DNA from: Acestrorhynchus altus | Lineage: Eukaryota > Chordata > Actinopteri > Characiformes > Acestrorhynchidae | Length of the DNA: 64,000 bases | Direction of reading: 5' to 3' | Assembly (NCBI GenBank): GCA_034509495.1 | Contig: CM067504.1 | Location: 4,523,942 to 4,587,941, forward strand | In this document: one piece after another, positions 1 to 12,339 of the stretch | Numbering within the stretch: position 1 is the first letter of the stretch | Layout of the letters: every line of letters begins with the position of its first letter | Notes under the pieces: generated by a model | Databases searched by the model: none | Seen by the model: the letters and a program-made list of their open reading frames with translations, nothing else | Told to the model about the DNA's origin: nothing | Translations under genes and position numbers: made by a program

Positions 1-1738
1 TCAGACACTGAGGTGCTTTTATTCAGTTCAATACTGCCAACAAATACATCTACCTTTCCTGATTGGATGGCACTGACTTTGATAACTAATACCAAAAAGA
101 AAAAGGAGAATTGAAAATTAAAGACCTATATGAATTAGTTAAAATCTAATGCATAATCTAATGATAATCAGAATGTGAAAATGACTGGAGTGTATAAATG
201 TGTTGGGCATTAATATTTAATATTTAATATTTAATATTAATATTAATATTTGTTTTCTGTCATGGACTCAATGTTCTTCAAGAGAGGAACCACTTGATAA
301 CTGTGAGAGAAAAAAAAACGAACCTGAAATAAAACTTTATTTTTATATTGTTTTATGCTGTGCTAAATAAATATTTTACAGCAGATAACGAAAGACAAAT
401 GAAAAAATGCAAAATGATAAAGTGAATTTTTGTTAAATGCTTTGATTCATCATCAAAGGACAATTATCCTCTTGCAATCAGAAGGTACTTTCCTATCACC
501 CCACTTGATTCCCCATGAAGTGGACTACGCAGGAAGTTCTAAACCACAGGGAGTGAAAATGTTCCGTTTGAAGAGAAATTCACTCACCAACAACATCTAA
601 ACATGACAGGAACCTGTTATAGATCCAGAAATTCAGATTTATTCTCATATTACATACAGAATATGATGCACAGCTGCAGTTCATTAGATTGATTGTTACT
701 TTAAAACCATGTCGACTATTGACCTACATCATACTCGTATCTCGTATAGTCTGGGTACTTACAGATGATTTATGCTTTTTTTGAAGAAGTTTGCCCATTT
801 TTTCTTCATTTAATCAACATGTCTGGTTCGTTAATTGTCTGCAGGTTCCAGTACTATGTTGTCTGAAACTGACAACATTTAATTTGTTTTGCATTATTAT
901 GTGACATGGAATAATATATTATTCGTGCCTTTTTATTATAGTAAATAGTGTTTATAAATTGAATACCATTGCTCACTTGATTGTAACTTGCACTAAATTA
1001 TTTTCATGTAGACCGTTATGCTTTAACTGGCATTACCAGCCCATAATGAACTACTACCTCCCCCTGACGATGGGCTGGGGGACAACAGTGGTCCCAGGGC
1101 CATAACCCTGGTTTATGTGGTGACTGTAGGGAGTACATGTGGAATGCATAACCTTTACAACCCTAGGCCAAAAAAGTATTTATAGGAGATAATCACACAT
1201 ACCAAATGCTGTTATTTTCAGGAGATCCGAGGCTACTCAAATCTGTCTTCATTTGAGATGTAAATATTGACAGAACTTAAAAATTTGATTGAATTTGACT
1301 ATGTTTCAAAAACTTATTTGTGCCTATTTTGTGATGCAGATTGTTCTTGAGCTGAAAATACAAGAATTTTAATAGAATATTAGATCAGAATGATTGACTA
1401 TATGAGGATATTCATAATAATAAATTCATAAACACTTGACAGTGATTCAAATAGACTAAACAACTATGATTTCCTTCATTATCATTATGTAAGCATCAGT
1501 ATTATCCCGTCTGAGGACTTTTATTCTGAAATTTGATCACTGTGTGAGCAAAGAATAGATTTATAGATTTTATAGATTATTTAAACTATAAAATTAAATA
1601 TAATTTTCGAGTTCAATAAATCTGAGCAGGTTTTAAATGATGTTTTTGTCTCCATATTTACACAAGGACCGTGACTTTTACAGGGAGAAGAGGACTTTTA
1701 GTAAATAAAACAGACAGACCTGTTTACAGGGTAAGTCT
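1..1738. other. Intergenic, AT-rich, no gene seen
   Basis: AT-rich sequence with short ATATTT-type simple runs near 212-250 and no open frame flanked by plausible splice sites. A minus-strand AATAAA (plus TTTATT near 18-23) lies at the extreme left edge, but no minus-strand coding sequence leads to it, so I do not call a gene end there. Confidence 0.5.
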
Positions 1739-1758
1739 GTCTCCATGGTTACTGGTCC

Positions 1759-1770
1759 TGCGCATGCGCA
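1759..1770. promoter_or_regulatory. Perfect palindromic NRF1 site in the putative promoter of the C1orf141-like gene
   Basis: TGCGCATGCGCA is an exact match to the NRF1 consensus (YGCGCAYGCGCR) and the only strong CpG-containing motif in about 2.9 kb of AT-rich DNA. It lies just upstream of a candidate non-coding exon that ends in a consensus donor at 1887. Immediately before it, 1739-1752 (GTCTCCATGGTTAC) resembles an RFX X-box with two mismatches. NRF1 sites are typical of TATA-less vertebrate promoters. That this is the promoter of the gene whose ATG is at 2980 is inferred from position and strand. Confidence 0.6.
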
Positions 1771-1779
1771 GTCGTGGGA

Positions 1780-1886
1780 GTCACTGAAGCGACACAGAGT
1801 GAGTTTGTTCTGCGTTTGTAATGAATTCATGAAATAGAGTCTGAAGCGCCTGTTACAGCAAACTTTATCAGCTCTTTTAGAGCCAG
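1780..1886 (+). other. Probable non-coding first exon (5' UTR) of the C1orf141-like gene
   Basis: The sequence downstream of the NRF1 site ends in AGCCAG followed by GTGAGT at 1887, a near-ideal splice donor. A matching acceptor (polypyrimidine-like tract then CAACAG) ends at 2962, only 17 bases before the ATG at 2980. Together these suggest a leader exon spliced over a roughly 1.08-kb intron that holds the microsatellites at 1977-2404. The transcription start is not visible; 1780 is only an estimate. Confidence 0.45.
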
Positions 1887-1976
1887 GTGAGTCACAAACG
1901 AACAAGAGTGTAAGAAAATATAATAAACATTGAAATGTTTAGTTCACAGCTTAGTAACATAGACAGTCAGCAACTG

Positions 1977-2408
<432 letters not shown>

Positions 2409-2979
2409 GTTGTTATGGAGTAAAATGAGGAAGTTTTCTGATGTATATGAATGTCAGCTGGTGGTGCCGGCTCTCCCTCTCTGAGGGTACTCTCAGGGAA
2501 TAAATCTGTTCTCCACCCTTAGTAACCCTACCAAAACTGTGATATAATCATAAACATTCTACTCATTGTTATGATTTGGGTTCCTGCATTATGAAGGGTT
2601 CTAAGATATAAAGGAACCCAAGACACTGTAGGTGGATTTTACTACAAAACAGATGTATTACATAACAGTAAAACATTTTTAATCAGCTTTTGATATTTTA
2701 AATGTACAGAAGACATGGAAAAACCACATGCCAACTGAACAGCAGGCCTCATGCTAATATTTACACTTATAAAATAGTTGCACCCAGAAGGAATCAACCA
2801 ATTGCAATGCAAGTTCACAATTGGTATCAGAAGGTATAAACTACCAACTATGTCATTCATCTAGTAAGTTGGGTATCTTTTTTTCAGTTTGTAATTTATA
2901 GTATTTTTATAAATATTTTATAAAAATCTAATATAAGATAAAAGAAATTATCTTATCAACAGTTAAACTTGAGCTAAAA

Positions 2980-5900
2980 ATGACAACCAGATTTCTTGAG
3001 TCCTTCAGAGCTTTGGACATTTATTCCAGGAGGGTGTTGGAGAGACGGGCAAAGGTAGATTGCCCTGATTTCTTCAGTATGCCAATAAAAATTGCTTCAT
3101 GCATGAAGAGGGAATGTTCTCACCAGTTAAACCATCTACTGCATCACAGAAAAATCCTCTCCTTGATTACAGGAGAACAATCAACCAAGTGTGCCAAGGC
3201 ATGAGGGTAACTTATCCATGAATCTGGCCTATGACTCAGACTTTATCAGTCCCAGAACGTTCTTTCATAAGCCTGTATGCAATACTGAACATGTCTCTGA
3301 GGGGCAAGACAGTCTTCCCAAAAGATTAAGGTAAAGCGCACACTGGTTCATGGTTATCTCCGAGACCAAACTGCAAGCTGTACTGTGGCCTTGGTGTTTG
3401 TTCACCTAGACCAACAGTTACACATACATTTGTAATTAGAATACAACCCTACCTTTTTGATCAGGAATAAAGGTAGGGTTAAAAAGCCCCGTTTAATCAG
3501 TTTCCATTACTGCTTGCAGTCATGGTTCTTTACTGAGTAATGAATAAGAGTTCTGTGCATCTTGACATAGTAAGGTATTCCAGGAACCACACTTTATTGA
3601 GGCTAGTGTGTCGTGTTTTTAGGTTTTCAAAACTTTCAGCCCCAGCAAACAGCATGAAAGGCAGCTCCAGATGTAAATCAGTTGAGGTTATCAGCAATGT
3701 AATCAACATACGTCCGTTCACAAGCAATGATAACTGGGTCTGCTGGACTGATCTGACGTCTGCAGGAAACTCTATATACCAAGGTAAGAACTGGTATTAA
3801 CTAGAGTTTAGAAGGACAAATCTTTAGAATAAAGGGGTTTTATTTCATCTTTTCATGCCGTGTTAAATATAATTTGAGACATTCATTGTAATCATTGTCT
3901 ACCTTAATATGTACAGTTTGTTCTAGTGAAGCAGATTATGTAGCTTGCTCTGATTCCAGAAGGAAGTGTCAAATTACAGTGCTATTCAGAAGGCAGATAA
4001 AGTTGACCAGAAACACTAAATGATTAAAAATGTAACGTGGGCAGGATTTATTGAGCTACACATACAGACGTAGTGTCTCTCAGTATGTCATTTGGCAAAA
4101 TGCAACTTTCAAGATGTTATAGAGGTTCCTAATGGCACCCCAGACCATGACACCAGGAGCTCCAGATATGTGATGCGTGAGAAAAAAAACTTTGGCACTG
4201 ACCACGGTGCCTCCACACATACATTTGGTCATCTGCACCAAGACAAAAGTGGGAATCCTCCCTGAAATTGACCCATTGCCATTCTGAGTGACTCCATAAC
4301 AGTCTGGCACAACATCATTGTGGTATAATTAAGGGGGGGAATCACTACATGCTGAATGTCTCCAAGTGTTTTGAGTCTTTTTGACAGTCCGTTGGTTCTC
4401 CCTCTACATGGTTCATGTAGGTCTCCCAGACCCTTAATGTTACTGCTCAGTTTTGTCCAGTGCCTCAAATAACATGCTATGGTAATATCCACACAACTGC
4501 TATGGTACAGAATACATCAGTAGGACTATCCTAAGGATGCGACTGCTCTCAAAATCTTCCAATTGCTCAAATTGCTTTCAAACTTTTCTACAACAGCACG
4601 AGTCAGAATGGAAAGCACATGTAATTGGATGACCTTTTATAATCAGTCAGGTACAGGTCCTTGATCACGAAACGTGAGTCATTCCAGTGTCTCATTATGT
4701 CAACCTACCCACCAACTTTCATTCCTGTCAGTTGATTCCTTCTGGGTGCAACTGTTTAATTATGATGAGTATGTATCATGTAAAATGTAATTTAGTGACT
4801 GATCACCTCAAAGAGTGAAGTAAAGTGTGTATTGTTATCGTTACCTTTACAGATTTGTTTTACCTTTAATTTTACAGAAATTGCATTCACTTTTTTTTTC
4901 TTAGACAAAACGAAACATGGAAAGGGTTTCACGATTACATCCTTGAAGAATAGGCAGTCTCTTCGGCCCTGCAAGCGAACCTCGCAAAGAAAAAAGTGGT
5001 CCAAAGAGGTGTCATCATGCAGTTTTCTTAAATCTGCTTTCTTATATTAAACAAAAAAATGCATATTTCATTATCTGTTAATAATTATGTCTCTTTAACC
5101 CTACCTTAGGTTTACTAATATGAACAGAAAACACCAGTTTCTATTTTTACGCAAAGTATTTTCTGCCAATGGCAAGGCTTTGTATTGCATGTTTGTTTTT
5201 TTATGGTCTGATCTCTGAGCTAATGTGGAGCTGTCTGCAATATGTTACATAGATTTGCATTCATATGTCAGGGAGTAAGATCATTAAACAAAGCCAGTCA
5301 GGCTGAGTTATGATCATTGTGTACTTTTAATATTTATAAGTGGTAGTTACAAACATGCACTTCAAAGCATTGTTTGCCTTTCAGGTGGAGGACATACCGT
5401 CTTTGCATGCACTTAACAAGGACAGTAGAAATGTTTGTGGGACAGTGGGTAGCAGCCTTGGATACACTGACACCTCTCGCTGGTGCTCCAGCTCATTAAA
5501 CAATGGTATGATATACAGAACATATAATCAACCAATCAATCTAATAAACATATTAAAGTACAGTGTGTGGATGTTGGTGTGTGCATATTGATTTTATACA
5601 CTCGTAAATCACCAAAAATGGCTCACTCTACACCAGGGGTGTAAAACTAACAGCAGCAACACCTGCAATACCACAGCCAATCTTCTAAACAACAAATGAA
5701 ATGGGCTTCCTTTTGGTTGGAATGAAAACCTGCAGCCCCAACTGGACCATTTCTGCTCTGTTTTATTGCATAAGACCGTCCCATACTTATAGTGCACCTG
5801 GAAAGTATCCACAACACTTCACTTTTTGCACATTTTGTTATTTTACAGCCTTATTTCAAAATGTCTACAATTATTTTTCCCCCTCAAAATTCTCCACACA

Positions 5901-6915
5901 ATACCACATGATGACAAAGTGAGAAAACTTAGTGTGAAATCTTTGCAAACTTATAATGTACATAAGTATTCACAACCTTCGCTCAATATTTTGTTTGGCA
6001 GCAGTTACATTCTCAAGTCTTTTTGAGTATGATGCTACAAGAACCTCTCAAGCTCCATCAATTGCATGAGGAACGTTGGTGCACTGCCATCTCCTCTCTC
6101 TCACAGAAATGTTGAAATGTTCACTAGATCTGTCTTAATACATTCCTGTCTGAGAGGTCTACAGACAAGTCTTTAGCACTGTTTACTATGGGACCTTATA
6201 TAAACAGGTGTGTCTTTCCAAATCATGTCCAATCAACTGAATTTATCACAGGTGTCCAATCATGCTGTAGAAACATCTGAAGGATGATCAGTGGAAAGAA
6301 GATGCATCTGAGCTCAATTTTGGGTGTCATGGCAAAGGCTGTGAATACTTATGTACGTTATATATATTTTTTTAATTTTAATAAATTTGCACAAACCCTG
6401 ACCTCCAGCACTGGCACAAAATAAACAACATTATTTCCTGCATCTGTTAGTGATCATAATGTTTTGGCTCATCTGTGTATGCCTGTATTGACTGTAGATG
6501 AACAACTGAAGTTACCTGCATTAGTTGATGTGGTTACTCAAGAGGTTCAACAAGGGAGTGTCTCCAAGATTGGCACCAGTGTGGTTTATGGAAGGTATGT
6601 TTACACCATTAGCATGTGTCAATTTCTATGCTATCATTCCTTGCATTTTTCTTTTTTTTTTCTTTTCAATGTTTTCATAACAGGAGTGGGGAGAATGAAG
6701 AGCTAACACAAGATCAGGTTTCTTCATCTGAAGAGGAAATCTTCTGTCAGCTGGTTCCTCTTAGCTTTGAAGATGAGCTGGAGAGGAAGGATGTGAAAGT
6801 GCTCACACCTCGCCCTGCATCTGTTTATAAACCTTGGCCGGTAAAGGTCTTATCACGTTCATGACTAATATAAACTATTTAAGATCTATGAGAGGGGGGC
6901 TACCAGACACACTCC

Positions 6916-6985
<70 letters not shown>

Positions 6986-8744
6986 CACTACATGTCATAC
7001 AGCTGTATGGCGCTGTGGGTCTGTCTGTGGGGAGCTTAGTGTGTGGTCCATGTGTTCATGTACTCTGGTTTCCTGTTGCTCTCAAAAATGCACACTGAAG
7101 GTGGACAGGCCATGCATCCTAAGTGTGTGTGTGCATGACTGCTTGTGTCTGGTGCCCTGTGATGGATTGGCACTGTCCAGGGGGTATTCTTGCATTGGTC
7201 TGGAGCCAATGCCACCCTGACCAGGATGAAGCAGATAAGAAGATGGATTATTATTATTATTGTTAATCATTTTTGAGTACGTTTGAGAGGTCAAATACTT
7301 TGTCAAACTTTGTATTTGAAACTACAGCTCTTTACACTATGGTTCATTTTATCTACTTATATATCAGATGTAGACAAATATAGTGTTAGGAGTGTTGCCA
7401 AATTACTCTCAGTGGTATAGCTTGGTTTGCTTGCTGAGGTGAGGAAATTAAACTCCACTCTGCCACACAAACGATTACTGGCTACACTATACTATGCTAC
7501 TATACGTACATTAAGTCTGATGTTTGGCCAGCAAGATGCAATAAAGAAAAGCAGTCACGTCCCTCCTTGCAGTAACAACACATTAACTGCACGCTGGCCT
7601 CTGGCAAAGGCAAGTGGCATGAGGTTGCCTTAAAAGCATGTTTATTACACGAGGCTCAAACACATACTGTGTCTCATGAAGTATTTTTAAATCATTAAAC
7701 CTTTAACATTAAGCATTAAATTGTAAATCTTAACCTTTATACGGTTTACATTCTCATTTTCTGTTTTTTGTTTGTTTGTTTGTTTGTTTGTTTTCTCCAC
7801 AGATTGTAAGTGAAACTTTCCCAGTGGTGTATAGACATCAGCAATCTCAACATGAGCCCTTCAGAAGCCCAGGATTTCACTCTTTGGATTCCTGTGGGCT
7901 GTTGACGCAGAATGCTGATGTCCATAAGAGTAAGCTCCACTCAACCATCATCCACATTACTGAGTCAATGCAGGCAAACTACATTTTGCACAGTGTGAGA
8001 GAAAGACAGACAGGTGAAGATCTCCAGTGTTCAGAAGTCCAAGTGAAGAAGAAGGGGGTCTGTCATGTAAACCTGCGCATGCTCACAGCAGATGGAAACG
8101 TGGTCCGGTCTTCAGACCTGGGCCGACTCCCTTTCCACAAGCACAGTAATGTGTCTGGGTTGGAACCTTCAACTAAAAGTCCACAGATTCCTCTGGCCAT
8201 GCCTAGAAAGAAAGAGGTCTTTTCTACTTGTGTTGTTCCCGTGATTAATGGCAAGAACCCAAAACACTCTTGTGACCCTGGAGCAATATTCTCAGCCTAT
8301 TCTAAACCCCTGCATGACACCCCGAGGAGAAGATTAAGCAGCAGATGTTACACCTCAGCCCCACAGACCCAACAAAACACAGCAATCATTTCAAGAAACA
8401 AGACAGATTTCATATTAATCTCAAAACCAGTCAAATACAGTTACAGTGGTTTGAAAAGCATTGCCTCCAAAGAACAAACTTCTAAGGAAGATACATCCAA
8501 GGAGCCAACAGAGCTGTGTGAGAACGCTGTGTCACAGCCTTCACACTGTGAAACTTTTTGGGCACATGGCATGAGCTTCTCATTACCATCCAGCGACGCA
8601 GAGCACAGGTGTCAAGACTCTACAACTCCAGCAAAAGGAGATATGGTCACTGAGCATATTGGCTCTGAGGACGTTAACAAGCTTAGTTCTTCACTGCATG
8701 GTCCTCGGACAATAATAATTCCAACTGCTGAAAGTGTGAATTAA
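2980..8744 (+). CDS. C1orf141-like protein, eight coding exons, 557 aa
   Basis: Model: 2980-3054, 3173-3206, 3640-3783, 4905-5008, 5385-5505, 6498-6594, 6684-6840, 7803-8744. Every junction has AG/GT signals and the phases agree throughout, giving one open frame that ends in TAA. No enzyme domain, signal peptide or membrane segment is visible. The protein is polar and Ser/Thr-rich, with a short acidic Ser/Glu run in exon 7 and a large last exon of 313 codons. Two points suggest human C1orf141: the start MTTRFLESFRALDIYSRR resembles that family's LExLxxLDxxxxxxLxRR pattern, and exon 3 has an N-x-RPF motif like the human protein. The gene also lies directly upstream of slc35d1 on the same strand, as I recall C1orf141 does in human. 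Function is unknown; the human gene is mainly testis-expressed. Exon 2 (34 nt) is the least certain. Confidence 0.62.
4040..4790 (-). mobile_element. Decayed Tc1-like transposon remnant (minus strand)
   Basis: On the minus strand, broken reading frames at 4080-4310 contain CGGTVVSAKV and GVMVWGAI, the latter like the V-M-V/F-W-G-I motif of Tc1-type transposases. A related copy is at 20060-20290. At 4731-4752 the sequence shares GTTGATTCC-TCTGGGTGCAA with 2774-2798 (inverted) and 61303-61325. It lies in intron 3 of the C1orf141-like gene and is not coding. Confidence 0.5.
5633..5750. mobile_element. hAT-type MITE fragment
   Basis: It begins with CACCAGGGGTGTAAAAC and contains GGTTGGAATGAAAACCTGCAG, the same end and inner motif as the intact element at 60963-61138, so it is a diverged or truncated copy of that family. 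It sits in intron 5 of the C1orf141-like gene. Confidence 0.5.
5770..6375 (+). mobile_element. Degenerate non-autonomous DNA transposon (Tc1/mariner-type)
   Basis: The sequence has the stock phrases of a common fish element: GGAAAGTATCCACAACACTT at the left end, TTTTGCACATTTTGTTATTT, TCAAGTCTTTTTGAGTATGA in the middle, and GTCATGGCAAAGGCTGTGAA near the right end. The right terminus is missing or decayed. It lies in intron 5 of the C1orf141-like gene. Family assignment is from memory. Confidence 0.6.
6916..6984. repeat. (AAT)n microsatellite
   Basis: About 23 uninterrupted copies of AAT, in intron 7 of the C1orf141-like gene. Confidence 0.95.
7085..7250 (+). repeat. Dispersed fish retroelement tail
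   Basis: The sequence contains GGTGCCCTGTGATGGATTGG and CACCCTGACCAGGATGAAG then AAGAAGATGGATTATT, the recognisable 3' tail of a widespread fish LINE/SINE family, ending in a short ATT run. It is in intron 7 of the C1orf141-like gene. I cannot name the exact family. Confidence 0.5.
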
Positions 8745-9964
8745 AGGAACCAGAGGTTTTAGGATTAGAGACCTCTGGTGAACATGTGTAATTGCACCAA
8801 GTGTGGGGAAGTGGTAATTTGAGTTCTAAGGGATGTTAGGTTGTGTGATGTGGAATTATTACTTATTAAATTTTTCTGGGTTTGTCCAGTTATAAGACTG
8901 AAAGTGTGGCATTGTGAGGATATCACCATTCAGCTCTCAGTAGCAGTAGTGCCAGTGTTCCTACTGCCCAAATCCCGTTTGCTGTTTCTTTTCTTTCTTT
9001 ATTCTTTTTGTACCTAAATAGATCATTTTTCTTTTTTTTTTAGCCATTTAGCTCCATTCACCATCATGCATTGAGAACTCTTTATCACGGGCCCCCTCTG
9101 CTGCCTTTTTTATGGCCTTTTTTTTAAGAAGTGGACAGGCCTCAGCCTCAGGGCTTTCCCAGAAGGAAAAGACCATAGTAGCTCTGGAGAACACCAGATG
9201 TGATCTGCTATAATTCTTCAGTGGTTCAGTGGTAATATGCTGCAACACCTAATCACCTGAACCCATACCTGAATCTGCTGTGGATTCAGTGATTAGGAAC
9301 AGTGTTAATCATTGGTATGTATTATTGACCCACTGCTACCTTTTAATAAGAACTCTGTCAGACTAGCCACCTCCCAGTCACTACTTTTGACCTATTCGAT
9401 CTAGTTAAACAATCGAGCTCATCTGAGCCGGGTCATCCATGCAACTGTGCATCTATAAACTACCACTGACTGATGCAACCCAACCAGTCATACCATAATG
9501 CAACAAAATATCAATGATTAATTAAACTAAACTAATTAAAACTGCTATATGAATAACAAAGGAACCCAATGCATCATGGGAGCACTCCTTTAGTGATGCA
9601 CATCTGTTGCAGTCCGTAACAGCTGCATTTATGATCATAAATCTAACTTAAATTGGCTTGCTAGCTAATGTTGGGGCATAACCTCATTCATTACCTATTG
9701 ACAGTTTGTATTTACAATTGTCTTTACCATTGCTCCCCATAATTTCAGGAAAACCAATGTCCAGTAGCTGTGGGAAGAAGCATCTAGTAAAAGGTGGAGC
9801 CCTCAGTGAAATGCAGCTGCTTAGAAGTTGACTATGGACCGTCTTTAGGTACTTATCCAGTGTATGTTGTCATGTTTTATAGCTGCTTCTTTTGGGGGAC
9901 ACAAAAGCTCCAGCTGCTGTGATTAGTTTACTAAATCCCCCTGAATAGTGGTCATCATTTTGTA
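8745..9964. other. 3' flank of the C1orf141-like gene, no further gene seen
   Basis: This is presumably 3' UTR followed by intergenic DNA. No clear AATAAA occurs shortly after the stop; a weaker ATTAAA-like sequence is near 8866. There is no open frame with splice support. Confidence 0.4.
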
Positions 9965-10890
9965 CTGTATGGACAAAGGTATTGGGATACTTACGGAGTA
10001 CACATACATACTTTTATGACATCTGAATGTCTGGACCCTCTGGGAGGTTTTGCCCATTCATCCAAAACTGTATTTATAAGGTCAGCACTGATGTTGGGCT
10101 CGCAATCCTAAAGGGTTTTGATGGGGTTGAGATCAGGGCTTTTGTGCTGGTAAGACACATCCATGGCATTTTTGACCTTGCTTTTTATACTAGGGTACAG
10201 TGGTTCTCAGACAGATAAAGATCTGCCCCAAACTCTTTCCACAATGTTGGAAGCTTACAAATGTCCAAAATGACCTGATGAAGCATTAAGGTTTACCTTC
10301 ACTGGAACTAAAGGTCAGCCCATGAAAAACAACCCAATTACATTATCCCACCTGCACCAAACTTTATAGTTGGCAGTCAGGCCCATAACATTCTCCTGGC
10401 ATTCACCGAGCCCAAACACATCTGTTGGACTGCCAGACAGAGAAACAGGATTTTCCACTCTACAAGAACATGTTTGCACACCTCCAGATTCTAGGGGTGG
10501 TGTGGTTTTCACTATGCCATCCGACACTTGGCTCTATGCTTGGTGATGCATGCAGCTGCTCAATCATGGAAACCTGTGCGATAAAGTTGTTTTTGCTGAT
10601 GTGAACCCCAGAGGTGGTTTAGAGCTCTGCTCTTATTGAGTAAGCAGAGCATTGGAAACTTTAATGCACTCTGTGCCTCAGCACTTCCACTTTTCATTAA
10701 TACCACTTATCGTTGATTGAGGAAGGAAGCAATTTTGATTTCAAATTCAGTGAGCTCTTTAGGACGACGCATTCTTCCACTAATATTTGTAAAGGAAGAT
10801 TTACAAGGCATTTAGGTACTTGATATAATACACCTGTGGCCCATGGGACTGCATGAAGATGTGTGTCCTAATATGTATGTTTATATAGTG
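9965..10890. mobile_element. Degenerate DNA transposon or MITE
   Basis: The left end GGACAAAGGTATTGGGATAC matches a very common fish terminal repeat (TATGGACAAAAGTATTGGGA). The inner part has non-coding phrases of that family, for example CACCAAACTTTATAGTTGGC at 10356-10375. The right end is degenerate. Fragments of the same terminus occur at about 37540 and, inverted, at 46979-46998. Confidence 0.5.
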
Positions 10891-12180
10891 AATAGGACAC
10901 AGTTTCAAAAAACCATCTTTGCACAACCACTATTTCTCATATTTATCTCACATAAATATATTTTATTTTTTCTCAGACATACACTCATGTTCTAAATTAG
11001 CTGGTTTCACGGTGGTTTTCTGGAACTTATAACATTTCTTTTGCTCATTTTTATCTTCTTTTATCTTCTTAGTTTGTGTACTTATCTATTCTGATTATTA
11101 TGTTACATATCATGCATGTGTACTTGCAAAGAGAAGTGTCTCAATTTGTCTTACACTTTGTGAAAAATCATGTAAACAAAAACAAAAACAAAAAAATGCT
11201 TCAGGCTTTACAACAATTCTAACTTAAAAATACATTTTTATTATGAACAATTTCTTTGTGTAAAGTATTACACTTTGGCAAAACAAATGTAGGTATTTTC
11301 TTGAGAAATTTCTGAATTATTTTAACCTTCTATGGAATTAATTATAAACAAGCGATGTTTCCTAAATGTGTTATTTTAATGGGCCTTTGAACCCAAAAGA
11401 AATCATCAGTTTTCTGAAATTTTACCTTAATTTTTGGCTAAATATAATTTATTTTGTTGTTTATTTTGACCCATTTGACATCATTTTCTCCATGTTGTAA
11501 TGCCATTCAAAACTTCAACATTCAAACTTTAAGTGAGGAGAAAAAATTGTTGTTTTACACCAGTGCTGCACTTTCAGCACTGCATTGCATTTTCACATGT
11601 TGTATTTATCATATTTATTGTGGTGTTCTGGTTCTGTGTTTGCATGTATGTATCATTTAATAAAACCACATCTTTCAATTTTTTTTGTCTTCACAGAGTT
11701 GGAGTTCATGTTTGATGTACTCACAATGCTCTCAAATCCTAAAGACATACAGCCCTTCACTGCATGCAACCTAACAGCCGCAGTGGTAGCACAGCATTGT
11801 AAAGTTGCAAATGGACATTTTTAATTCTTTTAATGATTTATATTTATATTTTTTTTATAATTTTATAAAACTCTTGGGTTGTAAGAGTTAAGCAGGTCAT
11901 TTTGGATTCAACACAGATATATTTAATTCTGCACATTGTATTATTTCTGTGAAATTTGAATGAAAAAATAAATATAAATAAAATGAAACAAAAATAACAT
12001 TAATAATTAATTAAAATATAAATACAAGTAAAATAAAACATGAATAAACATTTAATTAAAAGATTAATAAAATAAAATATAAAAAATATAAATAAAACAA
12101 AATAAAAAAATAATAAAATAATAAAATAAATAAAACTAAGCAAAAATATAAAATAAAATATGAATAAAATAAAATAAAAG
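10891..12180. other. Intergenic AT-rich DNA upstream of slc35d1
   Basis: No coding potential is seen. From about 11940 to 12180 the sequence is almost pure A/T (AAATAAAATA-type runs), which makes the abrupt change to GC-rich sequence at about 12190 conspicuous. Confidence 0.6.
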
Positions 12181-12189
12181 TAATTAAAG

Positions 12190-12339
12190 CGACTGTGGGG
12201 GTGTTGTAGCGCGTGTCTCCGGGAGGTGGCGCCGCAGAGCTCCTCCGTTGATGACGACAGGGCTGTGCTGAACATGGCGGAAGGAGGAGAGGAGTGAAGG
12301 AGGAGAGCAGAGGGAGCGGAGGCAGAGAGGAGCAGAGGA
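12190..12339 (+). promoter_or_regulatory. GC-rich core promoter and 5' UTR of slc35d1
   Basis: A sharp GC-rich, CpG-containing island about 150 bases long lies directly before the slc35d1 ATG, between an A/T-only tract and intron 1. AACATGGCGGA at 12271-12281 resembles a YY1 element (AANATGGCGGC), a motif often found just downstream of TATA-less start sites. No TATA box is visible. Confidence 0.55.
12251..12297 (+). promoter_or_regulatory. Two tandem short upstream ORFs in the slc35d1 leader
   Basis: uORF1 is 12251-12271 (ATG ACG ACA ... TGA, six codons plus stop). uORF2 is 12274-12297 (ATG GCG GAA ... TGA, seven codons plus stop) and has a good initiation context (AACATGG). Both end before the main ATG at 12340; the second leaves 42 bases for re-initiation. 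They count only if transcription starts upstream of 12251, which I cannot see. Confidence 0.5.

Noticed and set aside
3055..3204. Read-through of C1orf141-like exon 1 to a stop at 3202-3204
   Set aside because: A good donor at 3055 and an in-phase exon at 3173-3206 link the start to the rest of the gene; the extension has no family resemblance.
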